From Ridgeia piscesae (lineage: Eukaryota; Annelida; Polychaeta; Sabellida; Siboglinidae): a stretch of DNA of 64,000 nt. A program made the translations under genes and the position numbers. The stretch lies in contig JAODUO010000639.1 of NCBI GenBank assembly GCA_025642075.2, forward strand, positions 145,001-209,000, given 5' to 3'. The notes under the pieces were generated by a model, which had not been told where the DNA came from, searched no databases, and saw only the letters and a list, made by a program, of their open reading frames with translations. Of the stretch, positions 14,295-27,451 are shown in pieces; the first letter of the stretch is position 1, and each line of letters opens with the position of its first letter.

Positions 14295-15125
14295 AGTCAA
14301 CTATTTTTTTATACAAAAAATGAATTCTTAAATTGTTCAGTGTGGGCTGTAGGTCCTATGAAACATCTGGTGTTGTTGGTTTTTAGTTGTTGGACAAAAT
14401 TTGAGGATACATGGTCGGGGAAGTGCTTAGGCTGAATGTGTCTTTTGTTTGTTTTTTGGGGCCGGAAGAATTTTTCAGTGGGGAGGGCTGGGATAGATCC
14501 TCTAACAGTTCGGTACATAAATGTTAGTCTTTGGTCGCGTCGTCTATTGTCTAATGTGTCGAGGTTAAGGTTGGTGAGCATGGTTGTGACAGATCCTGGG
14601 TGTCTAGAGCGGTAGTCTCCAGTGATGAAGCGAGCTGCACGGTGTTGGATTTTTTCTAATTTGTCTATGTCCCCCCGATGGTTTGGGTCCCACACTATGG
14701 CTCCGTATTCTAAGACAGCGCGCACGAGGGCAATGTATGCCGTCCGTTTGCTGTTAATTGAACATCTGCGTATATTTCGTCTTAGGGAGCCAAGTGTGCT
14801 ATTTGCTTTTTTGGTTATTGTAGAAATGTGTGAGTGCCACTTTAAGTCATTAGATATGGTGATGCCAAGGTACGGGTTGGTAGTTACATATTCCAGAGTT
14901 TCGTTATTTAGGCTATAGAAAATTTTTGTTTTTGTTTTTTATGCTTAGGATGTGACATTTGTTTGTATTAAAATTCATCCCTCGTGTATTTGCCCACTTC
15001 CCAAGTTATGTTAAGTCATTCTGGAGCATAATATGGTCATTGAATGTCTGTATTTTCCTGTATAATAGGCAATCGTCTGCAAACAGGCGGATTACCTTTA
15101 TCACTGTCGATTATCGTCCAAACAC
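14295..15125 (-). mobile_element. Decayed LINE, reverse transcriptase C-terminal third
   Basis: From about 15125 downwards the minus strand reads RLFADDCLLYRKIQ (catalytic FADD box), then FNTNKCHILSI, YLGITISNDLKWHSHI, ALVRAVLEYGAIVWDP and DKLEKIQHRAARFITGDY. This is the usual order of CR1/L2/Rex-type LINE polyproteins. At least one frameshift and a stop lie between the FADD box and 14725; the last 138 codons (14725-14309) are open. No 5' part (endonuclease) is present, so the copy is truncated. Confidence 0.88.
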
Positions 15126-15369
15126 AATGAACAGCTTACAATGTCGGATAGGAATACATACACGCAGTAACAATACTGCTTAATGCTGTGGCTATTAAAA
15201 AATCTCAATGCTGTCTTCCGGATGCAAAAACACTACTATTGATGAATAATTTCGGAAGCGACACCGCACGCATTATACTGCTGACGTCATGTTTTGTCTA
15301 AATATTCTTTTTTAAATCGATGAACAATTAATAAACCTCTATTTTCATATATTGTATACAGTTGTGATT

Positions 15370-15420
15370 GCCAATGTATGCGTGTGTGTTTGTTTGTGTG
15401 TGTGTGCGTGTGTGCGTGTG

Positions 15421-15501
<81 letters not shown>

Positions 15502-15550
15502 CGTGTGTGTGTGTGGCGCGCGCATGTTTGTGTGCGTATGCGTGCGAGCG
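15370..15550. repeat. (GT)n-rich compound microsatellite
   Basis: GT repeats with GC and TTT interruptions; the purest part is about 15420-15500. Confidence 0.95.
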
Positions 15551-16799
15551 CGCGCGTGGTGCCATTACTACAATGATCCATTAATACAAACATTTTTCAT
15601 TGGCTTGATTTATCTAAATACAATGTTTATTGACCATATTCCCAGGCAATCAACAGAGCAAATGAAACAATTAGAGCTATTCATCATACAACACAGTTTA
15701 GGACATAAATATATGTTAATCATATATAATACACAGCATACACGGGCAATAAAGTCCGCTGAACACACTGTGTAGCCTACCCAATCGTTGTGCCCATTTT
15801 AATTAATAGCATGCAGCGTCATTATCACATCTTAGATGTGCCATTTTCATTTCTGTAACATCACATGTTTCAGAAGTGACTATAATATATTATTTTCAGT
15901 CTTTCAGACGAATATGTCCAGATTTAACCACGGCAACTTGTAGTACTGGCACATGCATACACAAATAATAATGTCATATGTTGCTGAAATCAGAGAATCT
16001 TAGTGAGCGTCTGAATATCATGTTATTACAAAACAAGCTGATTTATGTTTGTATGAACAGCATATTTCCCATACAACTAGATGCACAAGTAAGTTGCTTT
16101 ATACATAAGTATACATAAACATGTAACAATATGTCAAAATAATTAGCAGTAATATTTATGTAATATTGCAATGGCGCACTGCAAAGAAAAATATGAAATA
16201 CAAGCAACTTAGAAGCAAACTTTTGTTAGTAAAATATATCTAAATCTTAATCTCAACTGCTAGATCATATTTGAATCTACACAAAACCCTTGTATAAATG
16301 TATACAAGTGAGGAAAGCATAACATATAAAATACAACTAAACTTAACAACAGCATACAAGACTGTGTTCTGCTGCTATTGAAAAATGCCCTTTAAAGATG
16401 AGGTGTGGTCATTCTCAGACGTGAGAATATTTTGCTGCCTTTTTGGCACTGTGTTTGACACAACATGCCCTTGTACCATACAACGCAAAGATGGGATTAG
16501 GAAAATGTGACACTGGAAGACAGATTACACGACACAAATGGGACACTGGAAGACACTAGACAGTACACACTGCACATTCACAAAATATATGAAACACATC
16601 AAAGTGTTTATCATTGATAAACACCATGTGATTTCTGAACTGCTAAAACTAAACAATGCTAACTGTTACAACCAAAGAAACAGACACGTTCACAAGCACA
16701 TGAAGTTAGTTACAAACACACAAGTTGTAATTAAATCAAAACACTTGAATGGCAACATACTAAACAATCTGCAGAACAACATGACATATGCCTGGTGTA

Positions 16800-16872
16800 T
16801 TTGTGCTTAACACACCTGTACTTAACACACCTGTACTTAACATACCTGTACTTAACATACCTGTACTTAACA
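16800..16872. repeat. 15-bp tandem repeat x5
   Basis: Five near-perfect copies of TGTACTTAACACACC (with T variants) in a row. Confidence 0.9.
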
Positions 16873-17613
16873 AACCATCAAAATGAGCCACTGGAAATGT
16901 TAACCACAGTTAGCTTTCATTATGTGCCTATTAAGCTTGTGCAAGCTGCGCCTTCAGTAGCTGTGCTTGTATCAATCACAAAATACACAGGACACAACAA
17001 TCACATTCAACATTTGCTGTTTGGCTGCAAATTCATATAACCAAATATAAAAACATTAGTGTTGCATTGAAAAATAATATTCACATAATCAACATATTAT
17101 TATAGTGTATAAAGGCTGCATGAAAAAAATCTTGAGATAAGTCTACGGCGAGCAAGCAAATGGTATGGTCATTGCGAGACAGTATTCAACCCAACTAGAC
17201 TCTTTAAATAACCGTAGTTGAATCGGCAAGAGGGCGTCAGATTAGACCTGCTCATTTATTTCTTCATAAAAAATAAAAAAAACTGTATTTAGAAACATGG
17301 TTACTGTAAAATATTATAAACTAACACAACTCACCAGAATATTTAGCTTATCCGATTTCTTATATTACAATTTTGTTCAAGACATTCAATGGTTCTTGAT
17401 AAAAGTAATAGCTATACATCATATTGTCCAATTACGAACCAAAACACACCTAAATATAATTTCTCGATGTAAGCTACGTGCACAGGTAATCATTTTTTAC
17501 TCACGATGACATCATACGTCAAAATGGGAAAGTCAACAATTAAAAACAATAACAATGGGCTGCCTTCATCAACTGAATATGTGCAAATAAAATGTTCACA
17601 TTGTGCGATAACT

Positions 17614-18075
17614 ATAAATATTAATATGTCATAGCTGTTTGTCCTTCGTTTTTAACTGATTAACCATGTAGAAATATAGATCTAAGGGGTGGGGGTGGGG
17701 CCTCTGACTAGAGGCCTGGTGGGGTATATCATTGCCCCCACCTTTGATACTTTTACATTGTCATTTGATAATTGTTTACCTAAGCTGTGAGCATCATTGT
17801 ATAAGCAGCTAGCAGCTATGCATATATGTTGTATTTTCCTGTTGAAAATCTGGCTGCTAACCTGTTACATTATCATGGTTTTATATTTTGTTAGTACAAT
17901 TATTAAATGACCTTTATCGACAATTACTCTTTGTGTGTTCTGTAGCAAACTAGCTCAGGGTTCTGCCAATATGTATTATATTCACATTGAACATCAGTAG
18001 GAGATAAATATTAATATGTCATAGCTGTTTGTCCTTCGTTTTTAACTGATTAACCATGTAGAAATATAGATCTAA
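17614..18075. repeat. 72-bp direct repeat flanking a 319-bp insert
   Basis: The block 17614-17685 recurs without visible difference at 18004-18075. Between them lies about 319 bp of unrelated sequence beginning with a G-rich run. The duplicated ends make the middle look like an insertion, but 72 bp is much longer than ordinary transposon target duplications. Confidence 0.9.
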
Positions 18076-18778
18076 TTTTCTACACAAAATACACGCATAA
18101 TATATAAAGTAATGTGGGCACTTGTAATTATTGTTAGTTTCAGTGCCAGGGTAAAAAGTATTTGCCTTTCAGTTTATTCCCTAGTTTTTAAGACAATTCA
18201 GACATTTTTGAAGACATAAAACCATAGCCCCAGAATATTGAAATAATTTGTATGTAAACAAACAACAGTAAAATTCAGCTGCCGAGATTAAAATAAAAGT
18301 GAAAGCAAAACCAACTGCCATGAATGTGTCTTGTTATAAAGTATGTAACATGCAATTGCAATATTACAAAATTAAAATATCCTAGATAAAAAACTGGCAC
18401 TGTATCAGTAAATCAAAATAATTATACAGTTGTAACAAATGGTATTGACTGCTAACAATACTGCAAACAATGCAATGAGCAAATGTCATTAATGTGCATG
18501 ATAACACAAACCTTCTGTCAGTCATGGTGTCTTAGAAATGTGAAAACACACAGGGAGAACTGGTTATATGCAAGCAACAAATAATTACATTTGCAAACGA
18601 CACCACATGAAATATACACCACTACAATAAAACCATAGCACTAAGACAGCATCTTTTTCAGGCTAGAAACTCGCTCATGTACGACATGTGTTACATGTAA
18701 AACACATCATGTGACACTTTTACAAACACTAAAATTTGAGTTCTAAATTAATTATGAAGTGCTTTAAAAACAGATGTT

Positions 18779-18784
18779 TTTATT
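18779..18784 (-). terminator. Candidate polyadenylation signal of transporter gene
   Basis: AATAAA on the minus strand, about 160 bases beyond the TGA stop at 18946-18948. It is the nearest consensus signal downstream of the transporter. Confidence 0.5.
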
Positions 18785-18945
18785 GGAAAAGAAAATGATT
18801 AATCTGACAGATGTTAGAGAATTATTAATTTATCAAAACTTAAAACAGGTTTGTCCAGTTGATCCGAAAACAGATCAAACTGTCTTTGATGAAACTAAAT
18901 TTTCAATGCACAAGAACACCTTATCAAAATAACACGTGCTCATAT

Positions 18946-21900
18946 TCATTCATGAATTTGACCAGTGGCGACTTTCTGAGCTATGATGGCAAGTGTGAGG
19001 ATGCTGGCAAAGATACTGACGCAGATGATGACAATGTCCTTGATGATGGTGATGTTGGGCAGCTCGTTCATCTTCAGTTTGAGATGCACCATGCAGGGCA
19101 GGATGAAGGCGAGGAGGGTACAACCCACGGCTCCTGCACACAGTCAAACACTCTTACAACCTGACACCTCCAACTGAGCTCAGTTGAGAACATTACTCTG
19201 TTTAGAAAACTGCTGAAGACATTTCTGTTTTTAAACTAATACTGCTAGAATATTTATCACCTATACATACAGCTATAATTTTTTCTCTTTCACATTATTT
19301 TAATATCTACTCCAACACTGTTTACAATACTTTATTGAATGTACATCAACTCGGATTTTGTCCTATTCAGTTTTACTTTACAACTTGTAATTTATTTATT
19401 TATTATTCCATTTAGCTCTCTTATGTATGATTTCAGTTTTAGGTTAACAAATGGGGCATTATCTCTGGATTTGATGGTGTTTATATACTATTTTATTATT
19501 ATTACCTCACTAACAAACTCTCTAGTTGTTTACAAAATTGCATCACATCTAAAAACAAAGTTCCATTCTTTACCATATGGTACATCATCACAGAATATTC
19601 CTGTATTGTACCACAAAAATAAAAAAGGGTGTTTAGTTATTTACCATACTGTACCCAATTGACGTATACTTTACCACGTAAAAGCAATGTTCTAAAAACA
19701 AATCTTAAAGAAACTTGAAAGCATTTTTAGAAATAATGTTACGTTGCTCATCTCTTGTGTATTTTAATTACTTAGTTTATTCGGACAATATCAACATGAC
19801 AGATTGTCTTTTCTGGTGGAAAATAAACAGGAACATACCTACAAACGAATTCAGATATGCAAAGTTGTCTCTGAGAACAATGGCAAACCCAGCAATTGAC
19901 AGTGTTATCAGTAGGCGCAACACATTTCGTTTCCACATTGGAACCTGAAAAAGAGGCAGATACATCTGTTAAAAGGTAACCATACAGACATGCTTTAATA
20001 CATTTCAAATATTTAATATACCGGGTACACCATAAAGGATAAACAGTTCGCATATAACTTATTTAGAGGAGCATTTGGGTAGCATTTAAAAATACTATCT
20101 AGAGAACTCCAAAGCAAAAGTAATAAACTAGTAAACAAGTGACTGGTAAGATGAATTACAAATTTGTTTACTTAAGTGTGTGATTAATTTTCAGTTGGTG
20201 CATTATCACAATTGTGGAGATTGGTTCGTTTTTTTGGTATATGCAACCTGAGTATAGAATTCCTGAACATATAAATCAAAACTGGCTACAAATGTTAGTT
20301 TACTGAGATATGGGCACAGATTCACTAAGATAAAGATCTCTTAAGGAATCATTATTAATTAAAATATTTCAATAAATTAAAGGAGCTTTTTCAAAACACA
20401 AACACCCATTGCCATATTACTGAGGACACTATTTACATGACACACCAATAACACTGTCCCAATGACACACCATGGTGTTGGCTGTTTTGGGGTATAACTG
20501 TTAAGGAGCAAAATTTTATGATGAAGATGAAATGGGCCCCTGCTTGTGCAACTGACAGTGGTCACAGTACCGTATCAGGGATGACAACTGCCACCTCCGA
20601 GTGACTCTCCTCAAAGCTGTCCTGGCGCTCGTACTGGCCGGACCCTGAAATTAGTAATGCTGGTGCCTCGTCTATCTCGTCATACTCAAGTCGTCCGCTG
20701 TCTCGTGGCCCACAAATTTTCCCTGAAATCCAACAAAATCTAGATTTAACCTGAATTAAGATCAACCAACTAAGATAATGCCCACTGCCATTGACAATAA
20801 ATCCAAACCAGGGACCTGTTTTATTTATTTTAGGTGCAATTATAGAGAGTATCATAGGTCTTACATAAAATGTACTTACAGAGCCATCTTAACAACGTAG
20901 CAGATATAGCAAATGCTACGAGTGCACGCCCCGTGAATTGACTCATTATTTTTTTTACAAGGGCATGTTATGGTCATTAGACCTACTGACTGCAAGTATA
21001 GACTAGAAGGTATTGCAAATGAAACCAAGTAGGCTCCTGCCAATGGATCACTGCTGTTACTCCATGACCTGGGTTTAGTTTAATGTTGTTTACAACAGTT
21101 ATTAGTATTGTTGGCAGGGCTACCATTGTTACTAAAATACATTTGACAGATTCTCTGCACAATTAAGTTTTGTTTATTTGTTGTTATTACACAAGCCGAT
21201 GGTCACACAGGAACATGTGTAATATGCTACTGTTTTGTCACGGGCCTCACATGCTACTGTTTTGTCACGGGCCTCACATGCTACTGTTTTGTCACGGGCC
21301 TCACAGCTGCTTAATCCACCAAACACTACTCACACATCTGTAGAAAAACAAACCAACTTCCCTAGTAGGGAAGTCTTCAAATAACTGAATGGACCTGATT
21401 ATATGTTTTTAGTTTTACACTCGTTAGATAATTACTTAGACTATGTTGGATGTTTGTAGTTAAGTTATTAATGTTATTATTTATTTAATATTACTTTAAC
21501 AATTATTATTAAATAATATATTTATGTATCTAAAATTGGTTTTACTCTTTTACATTACATCAGTGTATGTTGAATGTATATATTAAATTCCACTGTGCAT
21601 TTTCTTGTATTGTACAGCACCATAGAATATCATTGTATAAACATGGTGCTATATAAATCAATAAACATAAACATTTACAAACAAACAGTTACATTGCTGG
21701 TGACTGAAATTTTGACTAAAAATAATTACACTAAAACATCAGTAGAACCTCTGACAACTTCACACATGTAGTAGCCATTTTATAAGGCTGCTCTGGTTGC
21801 TAGGCAACGGGTCAGGATAAGGACATATGCAGCCATCATGCATACCTGGTGCGAAGAGATAGCTCTCGAAGATCTCAATGACAGGGTAGCACTGCAGGGG

Positions 21901-24900
21901 GTACGTGAAGAGGACCGAGATGATTAGGGTGGCATCGATGAAGATTGACAGGATGCTGTGTTGGGGGATGGAGAGCACGATCAGTTGCTGGACATTCTCG
22001 CCGTAGCGCAGGTAGCCAATGAGTCCGAAAGCACTGAGGATGATGCAGACGAGATAGACGCAGGCGTGTAGGAAGTACGGGAACATGTGACGGTTACCCT
22101 CCATGCTTGATTCAATCGGGATCAACTACAACATTCCAATAACAAGGTGACTCGTCTGAACGAACGAACGAACGAACGAACGAACGAACGAACGAACGAA
22201 CGAACGAACGACGAACGAACGAACGAACGAACGAACGAACGAACGAACGAACGAACGAACGAACGAACGAACGAACGAACGAACGAACGAACGAACGAAC
22301 GAACGAACGAACGAACGAACGAACGAACGAACGAACGAACGAACGAACGAACGAACGAACGAACGAACGAACGAACGAACGAACGAACGAACGAACGAAC
22401 GAACGAGGCGAGCGAGACGAAGCGACGCAACGACGAACGAACGAACGAACGAACGAACGAACGAACGAACGAACGAACGAACGAACGAACGAACGAACGA
22501 ACGAACGAACGAACGAACGAACGAACGAACGAACGAACGAACGAACGAACGAACGAACGAACGAACGAACGAACGAACGAACGAAACGAACGAAACGAAC
22601 GTTTTATTCAACAACAACAAACATACTCGCACAGTGTGGTGAGCTGCTGCTACTGAAAGGACAAGGCTGAAGTCACAGACTTACACATTGTCATATCTTT
22701 CTAAAACTAAAGACATAGAATATAATACAAATTTAAACTAAATAACAGAATTGTATATACAATGCAAGCACAAACTTGTTCAAGTAGTGTATCTGTTACT
22801 AATGGGACAGTGGCAATTCCTGTTAAAGCGTGACACCATGGTATACCCTTATAAATACGAAGACAGTAATAATGACCTTATGTCTTTTTAAGTGTGATAA
22901 ACTGAGTTATTTAAGTTGCTAAACCATTCCACATTTTTATACCTTTGACGATTAGTGACAGTGGTGTAAAACTTTTTTTTTTAACTTAAAACAGTTTGCA
23001 TTGTCTGATGCCATGCATATGTATAGAATCCCATAGATGCATTTGGTTCAAAGAATACTTGAACACGATCTTTCAAAGAGTTGGTTTTAAAGTACTTTGT
23101 CACCTAACTGTTTGGAAACCAGGTTCAGTGGTGCACTAACACAACAGTGTTAGTTAGTCTCGAAATAGATAAGCATATGCCACATTACAGGCAGACTCCA
23201 CACACTGTACCATTAACTGTGATGCCATACTACATCTGCGCCATCTGGGGAACAACTCTTCACCTATTTCTCATGGCCAACCAACAGCAAACAGTGAAAT
23301 CAGTTTAGCTGAAGTTAGTTTATTATTGTGATTACTAATTGCAGAATTGGAATAAAAACAACAGAAATAAAAAGAATTCTTAGAAATCAACATAAGTGTT
23401 TTGTACAATACAAGTAGGTTACATAATGACACTTCCAAGGACAACAACCAACCAACAACCCCTTGCAATATGCCAATGTACGAGTGTTAATCAATTTAAA
23501 GTTGCACTCAAGACACATCCTTTTACAGATTATTTTGACATTCGACGATCATAGTTAATTAGTCAGCTATCTATTTATTTTAATTTATTATTTTAATTAT
23601 TACATATTTATACAATTTGTAATACACTGTATAGTTGAGTGCTTATTTTTATTGTTTATATTATCAGGAATGACTGCATATCTTATCAAAATAGTATTGT
23701 ATTAACATTTATTTACTTATTATTATTATTTTAACTTTAATTAATTTTTATTATTATTATTGCAATAATCATTGTAAAGTGCCCCAGAACAATTATTTGG
23801 ATGGGGCGCTACATAAGAAATCAATTAGTATTATATTTAATAATTATTACAGAAACATCTGTCTAGGTAATCAGCACCCATGACCACTGCAGCATTAGTG
23901 GACTTCCAGCAGTGGAAATAGAATCTATATTTGCAATTGAGGCTTGCTGTTACTTTTGGTTCATCTATATGAGTTAACATGATTACCAAGCAAAGCCAAA
24001 ATCCAGAAGGTAAGTTTACAAGGACACCAACTGAAGCCTTATCTGTACTTGAACGATGTGTTATCTCCATGTTGTGTAACCTGCCCTACTGACACCTATC
24101 AGTTCTCTTTTGAAACATGTAATATTTATGCAGGTAGCATTTACCCAATCTATACATAGTTGCTCTGTTTGTGGATGAAGTGGTGAGATATGTGGAAGTG
24201 TAAATACCACTACCACGGCAGTGCAAATAATATTACAATTTTAGCAACACTTGCTATCTGTGCCTGCCTTCAGTGCAGAGGACTGGATTAGTGTAAGGTC
24301 TCTTCTAAAGGTCTCTCTAAAGGTCTCTCTAAAGGTCTCTCTAGTGATGCCTGTGTAGTGCTGTGTGGAAAAATGCATCAAACAAAATTAACAGGAAAAG
24401 TAACAGGATAAAGAAATGGGCAAAAGATAACATGTTATTTAATATTATCATTCAAAATGAAAATGTTATCAACCTTTTGTGTTAAATCAATATCTAGAAT
24501 AGCAAGACTTGAGTGGGAATTGCAACTGAAATTAAGAAAATGGTATTAAAAGTGGATAGATTTAATAAAATTAGAATTTATTAAATCAATCACAGTTGTG
24601 CGTGTTAAAAAGATAAGCTTGCACATATTGCTACAAAAAAGATGATGTTAACCACGGCCAACCTCACCCTTGACAACAGGGATGCTAAGACGAGAAAAAA
24701 ATGTGTAAGGTTTAGAAGATTGCAACAGTAAGGAATCGTTGTACGTACACATCCTATGCCTTCGTATGCACTCGTCAGCTGGCCAATAAACAGCGGCAGA
24801 GCTAGCACTTTGTACCACACGTAGTCGTGGCCTACGTGAAAACCTGAAACAATATAAAATAGCTGTTATTGTATATGTGTGTGCCACTGTGCATATGTAT

Positions 24901-27451
24901 ATCTGTACAATGCATAGATATAATAAATGTCTGTTATCTCCACACAAAACAGACATCCAAATGATGTTTGGATGAGTCTGACCCAGAGTCTCTAGATAAG
25001 GTTACGATGTAGACACAGCATTCATATGAAACAAGAATGAACTGCTAACTGTGGTCTGCCCTATGTTAACCAACGCATGCCCTCCACTTCTGTTGAATAC
25101 TAGATGTACATTATGTATGACATAAAAGTGGGTATTTTTTAAATGTGATGTGCCATACACTATTGGTATTAACAATAAAAAAAAAATTACAATAAAAATA
25201 TAGGAATACATGTATTATACGAAAATCCTATTTAGAAAATATTGGAAAACTACTAGACACCTCACTGTATAATAAATTGATTGATGACTCACCAACCAGG
25301 AGATAAATGAAAACAGCGCCAGCTCCAATGCTGAGGGCGGCAGCAGCAATCGCTGAGAACAGACTGATGGAGCGGAGGTTTCGAAGGAGGGATGTCAAGA
25401 TGAAGAACACAACAGGAAAGAGAACAATGTACTTGAGACTGGGGGCTGTGGTCACCATCACGAGTGGTGCTGTCGGCCGTGGTGTTGTCGTTGTGTTTGG
25501 ATGTGACGTTGTCGTTGGCACTGTCGTCGTAGTCGCTGGTTCCAGGGTGGCTGGGGACGTGTTGTTGTCAATGCTTGGTGCAAATGTTGACATGTTCGAG
25601 TAGCTGTCGAAATAGTAGTCATACGCTGCACCTGAGACTGGGGACATGGCATATTCGACGGCTGGAGAAACATCACGTAGCGAGCGACTGTGTGCGTGAT
25701 CCAGACTGTAGTAGTTCAACATTGGCACTCCGATCGCTGACTTCAAATTTGGCACACTTTGTTCGGCTTGGACATAATGCGTTGCATTGGACAACGGGAT
25801 AATCGCAGGTACCATAGGATATATCTCAAAGACAGCATTACCGATGAATATCAGGTAAGAGATACATGTCATGTACTGTGTAAACCAAACTGCTGCCTGT
25901 ATCAGATGGTAGCACCACGGACCAAATGTCAGGCGGCCGATGTCACCGTAGCCAATGTCTCGAGCGAGGCGAAGTCGTAAGGCCTCTTCCTCATCCTCTG
26001 ACATGTGATGATGTTTCCTTTGTTCCTCACAGAGGTTGTCGATGATGTACCCCTTGCATTTGATCAGCTGTTGTATGCAGTGGTCCGTGAGGGTGGCAAT
26101 GATGAAAACACCAACCAGACCAAACTACAACAAACATAGCAGTCGTTTAGCAAATCTGTTTGTGGACATGTACTGTCACTGCCGTGTGGTAACTTATCTT
26201 TGATACATGTATTGAAAAACTATTGGCATGCATACATTGTTAATAGTGAAGCACATTTGTATGTAGACTTTGTACAGTGTAGTCAGAAAACTTAGATATA
26301 TTTTGTAAGAATACTTACAGCCACACCACTGTTGTGGAATGCAAACGGAAGAGCTTGGTAGTTGGTGCCAATGAATGCTTTCAGTATGTTAATGAAGTCA
26401 CCAACATGGTTGTACAAATGGACCTTTTTCCTGCAAACAAACATGAAAGTACTGAATTTCAAGTTAATAAACTGCAACTGCCCTGTTTTATGTTTACTTT
26501 AAAAACAGATAATTGGTATTAATTAGTATTAAAAAACGACATGCACTAAATTTTATATTTTGGTTTGTAAGAGGTCTAACTAAAATATATTGTTATAAAA
26601 ACTATGTTATTGTGGATATTCTAATATATAGCTTGGTTCATGGTTGAACACTGATTGGAAGACATAGAATTAGAAATAAAAATGTGAACATGTTCCTTTT
26701 AAAAATAAGGCTTTCCATGTATAGTATACATTAGTAGTCCCTGTATAGAAATTAAGAGCCAAATGCTATATTTACCTTGTGTACTGGTTTTATAGTCTAG
26801 ATCATAAACATCAATGGGAACCATTTGTATATTAATTTTAAAATTATAAAACATTTAATTAAATTTCAATTAATTCCGGCTGGTGGATGGATATATGTAC
26901 ACCATTCCAAGCCAAACATTACTGACATTAACAAATATCTACAAAAAGAGGATGATAAACCAAGTGCATATACTAATTGGGAGGACTACTCGTACTTAGA
27001 TCTCACACCTCTAGGGCTACAAGTGCAGGGGCTAGTGGCACCCTTTACAGATACAGTGTAGTATCAAAGAGTAAGAATATTCAAACAGCTGGCTGATTAA
27101 CATCTACAAAAAATCATTAAATTACTTATTTATAATCAGACAATCTGAGGGCCAATGTTGGAAAAACAAGAAGTTTTCATTTTTCTTGTCACCACTAATA
27201 GTTTTGCCAGATCATGCTATTTAAATATGCCAATTTATGTATTACGAGATGACCCTCCCAACCACAGACTAATGGCAAGTAATGCCATCGCCTAGAGACT
27301 GCTGTTACAGGCTTAGTATTACATGACTTGATTAAACAAATAATTGTAATATAAATAAGTATTGGATTAATTGACTTAAATAATAATAATATACAAATGC
27401 TTACTTCTGGGAGGTGCCAGGCGCAAGAAGCGGCTTGTTTTCTTCTTCCAT
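18946..27451 (-). CDS. SLC36-type proton/amino-acid transporter, 8 coding exons
   Basis: Coding exons, all with GT-AG borders and compatible phases: 27451-27405, 26430-26319, 26124-25293, 24843-24749, 22125-21846, 20722-20571, 19944-19839, 19133-18946; total 603 aa. The protein starts MEEENKPLLAPG, then enters TM1 (LKAFIGTNYQALPFAF), the hallmark of the amino-acid/auxin permease fold of SLC36 carriers, which move small amino acids with protons across plasma or lysosomal membranes. Later segments (LPLFIGQLTSAYEGIG; IESSMEGNRHMFPYFLHA; LGYLRFG-like LIGYLRYGEN; FTYPLQCYPVIEIFE) follow SLC36 order. Two parts are unusual: residues about 156-282 form a long loop with a Thr/Pro-rich stretch (243-280) and several N-glycosylation sites, and exon 6 adds an acidic loop before TM9. 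It is longer than usual (430-500 aa). The donor of exon 6 (GTACTG) is weak. Substrate cannot be told; SLC36 versus another SLC32/36/38 branch is the main uncertainty. Confidence 0.88.
21225..21306. repeat. 27-bp tandem repeat x3 in intron 5
   Basis: Three copies of a unit containing ATGCTACTGTTTTGTCACGG lie in the intron between exons 5 and 6 of the transporter. Confidence 0.92.
22157..22600. repeat. (CGAA)n tetranucleotide array beside a 3' splice site
   Basis: About 105 units, interrupted near 22200 by one lost base and at 22406-22432 by a GCGAGCGAGACGAAGCGACG variant. It lies in transporter intron 4; transcribed, it reads (UUCG)n and stops about 31 bases before the exon 5 acceptor (AG at 22127-22126). 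The SFVR/NERT frames across it are repeat products. Confidence 0.98.
23475..23815 (+). mobile_element. LINE 3' end in transporter intron 4
   Basis: This closely matches the minus-strand LINE 3' end at 4690-4290: both read ACGAGTGTTAATCA, TTGCACTCAAGACACATC and CGATCATAGTTAATTAG in order, and both end with a GGGCGCTA-type motif. It is inserted antisense to the transporter. Confidence 0.8.
24297..24345. repeat. 12-bp tandem repeat (AAAGGTCTCTCT)
   Basis: Four copies, the first variant, within transporter intron 4. Confidence 0.85.

Larger units (their letters stand above)
15560..18778. other. AT-rich region, no gene seen
   Basis: About 3.2 kb downstream of the transporter gene with no coding sequence I can support. 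Two repeat structures inside it are listed separately. Part may belong to a long 3' UTR, but nothing in the sequence proves it. Confidence 0.5.

Noticed and set aside
22122..22656. Three frames of 100-170 codons with SFVR or NERT repeats
   Set aside because: Every frame of (CGAA)n is open by composition. The array lies in an intron of the transporter.
26825..27061. 78-codon plus-strand frame in transporter intron 1
   Set aside because: Protein-like in parts, but unrecognised, antisense to the gene and without splice or promoter evidence.
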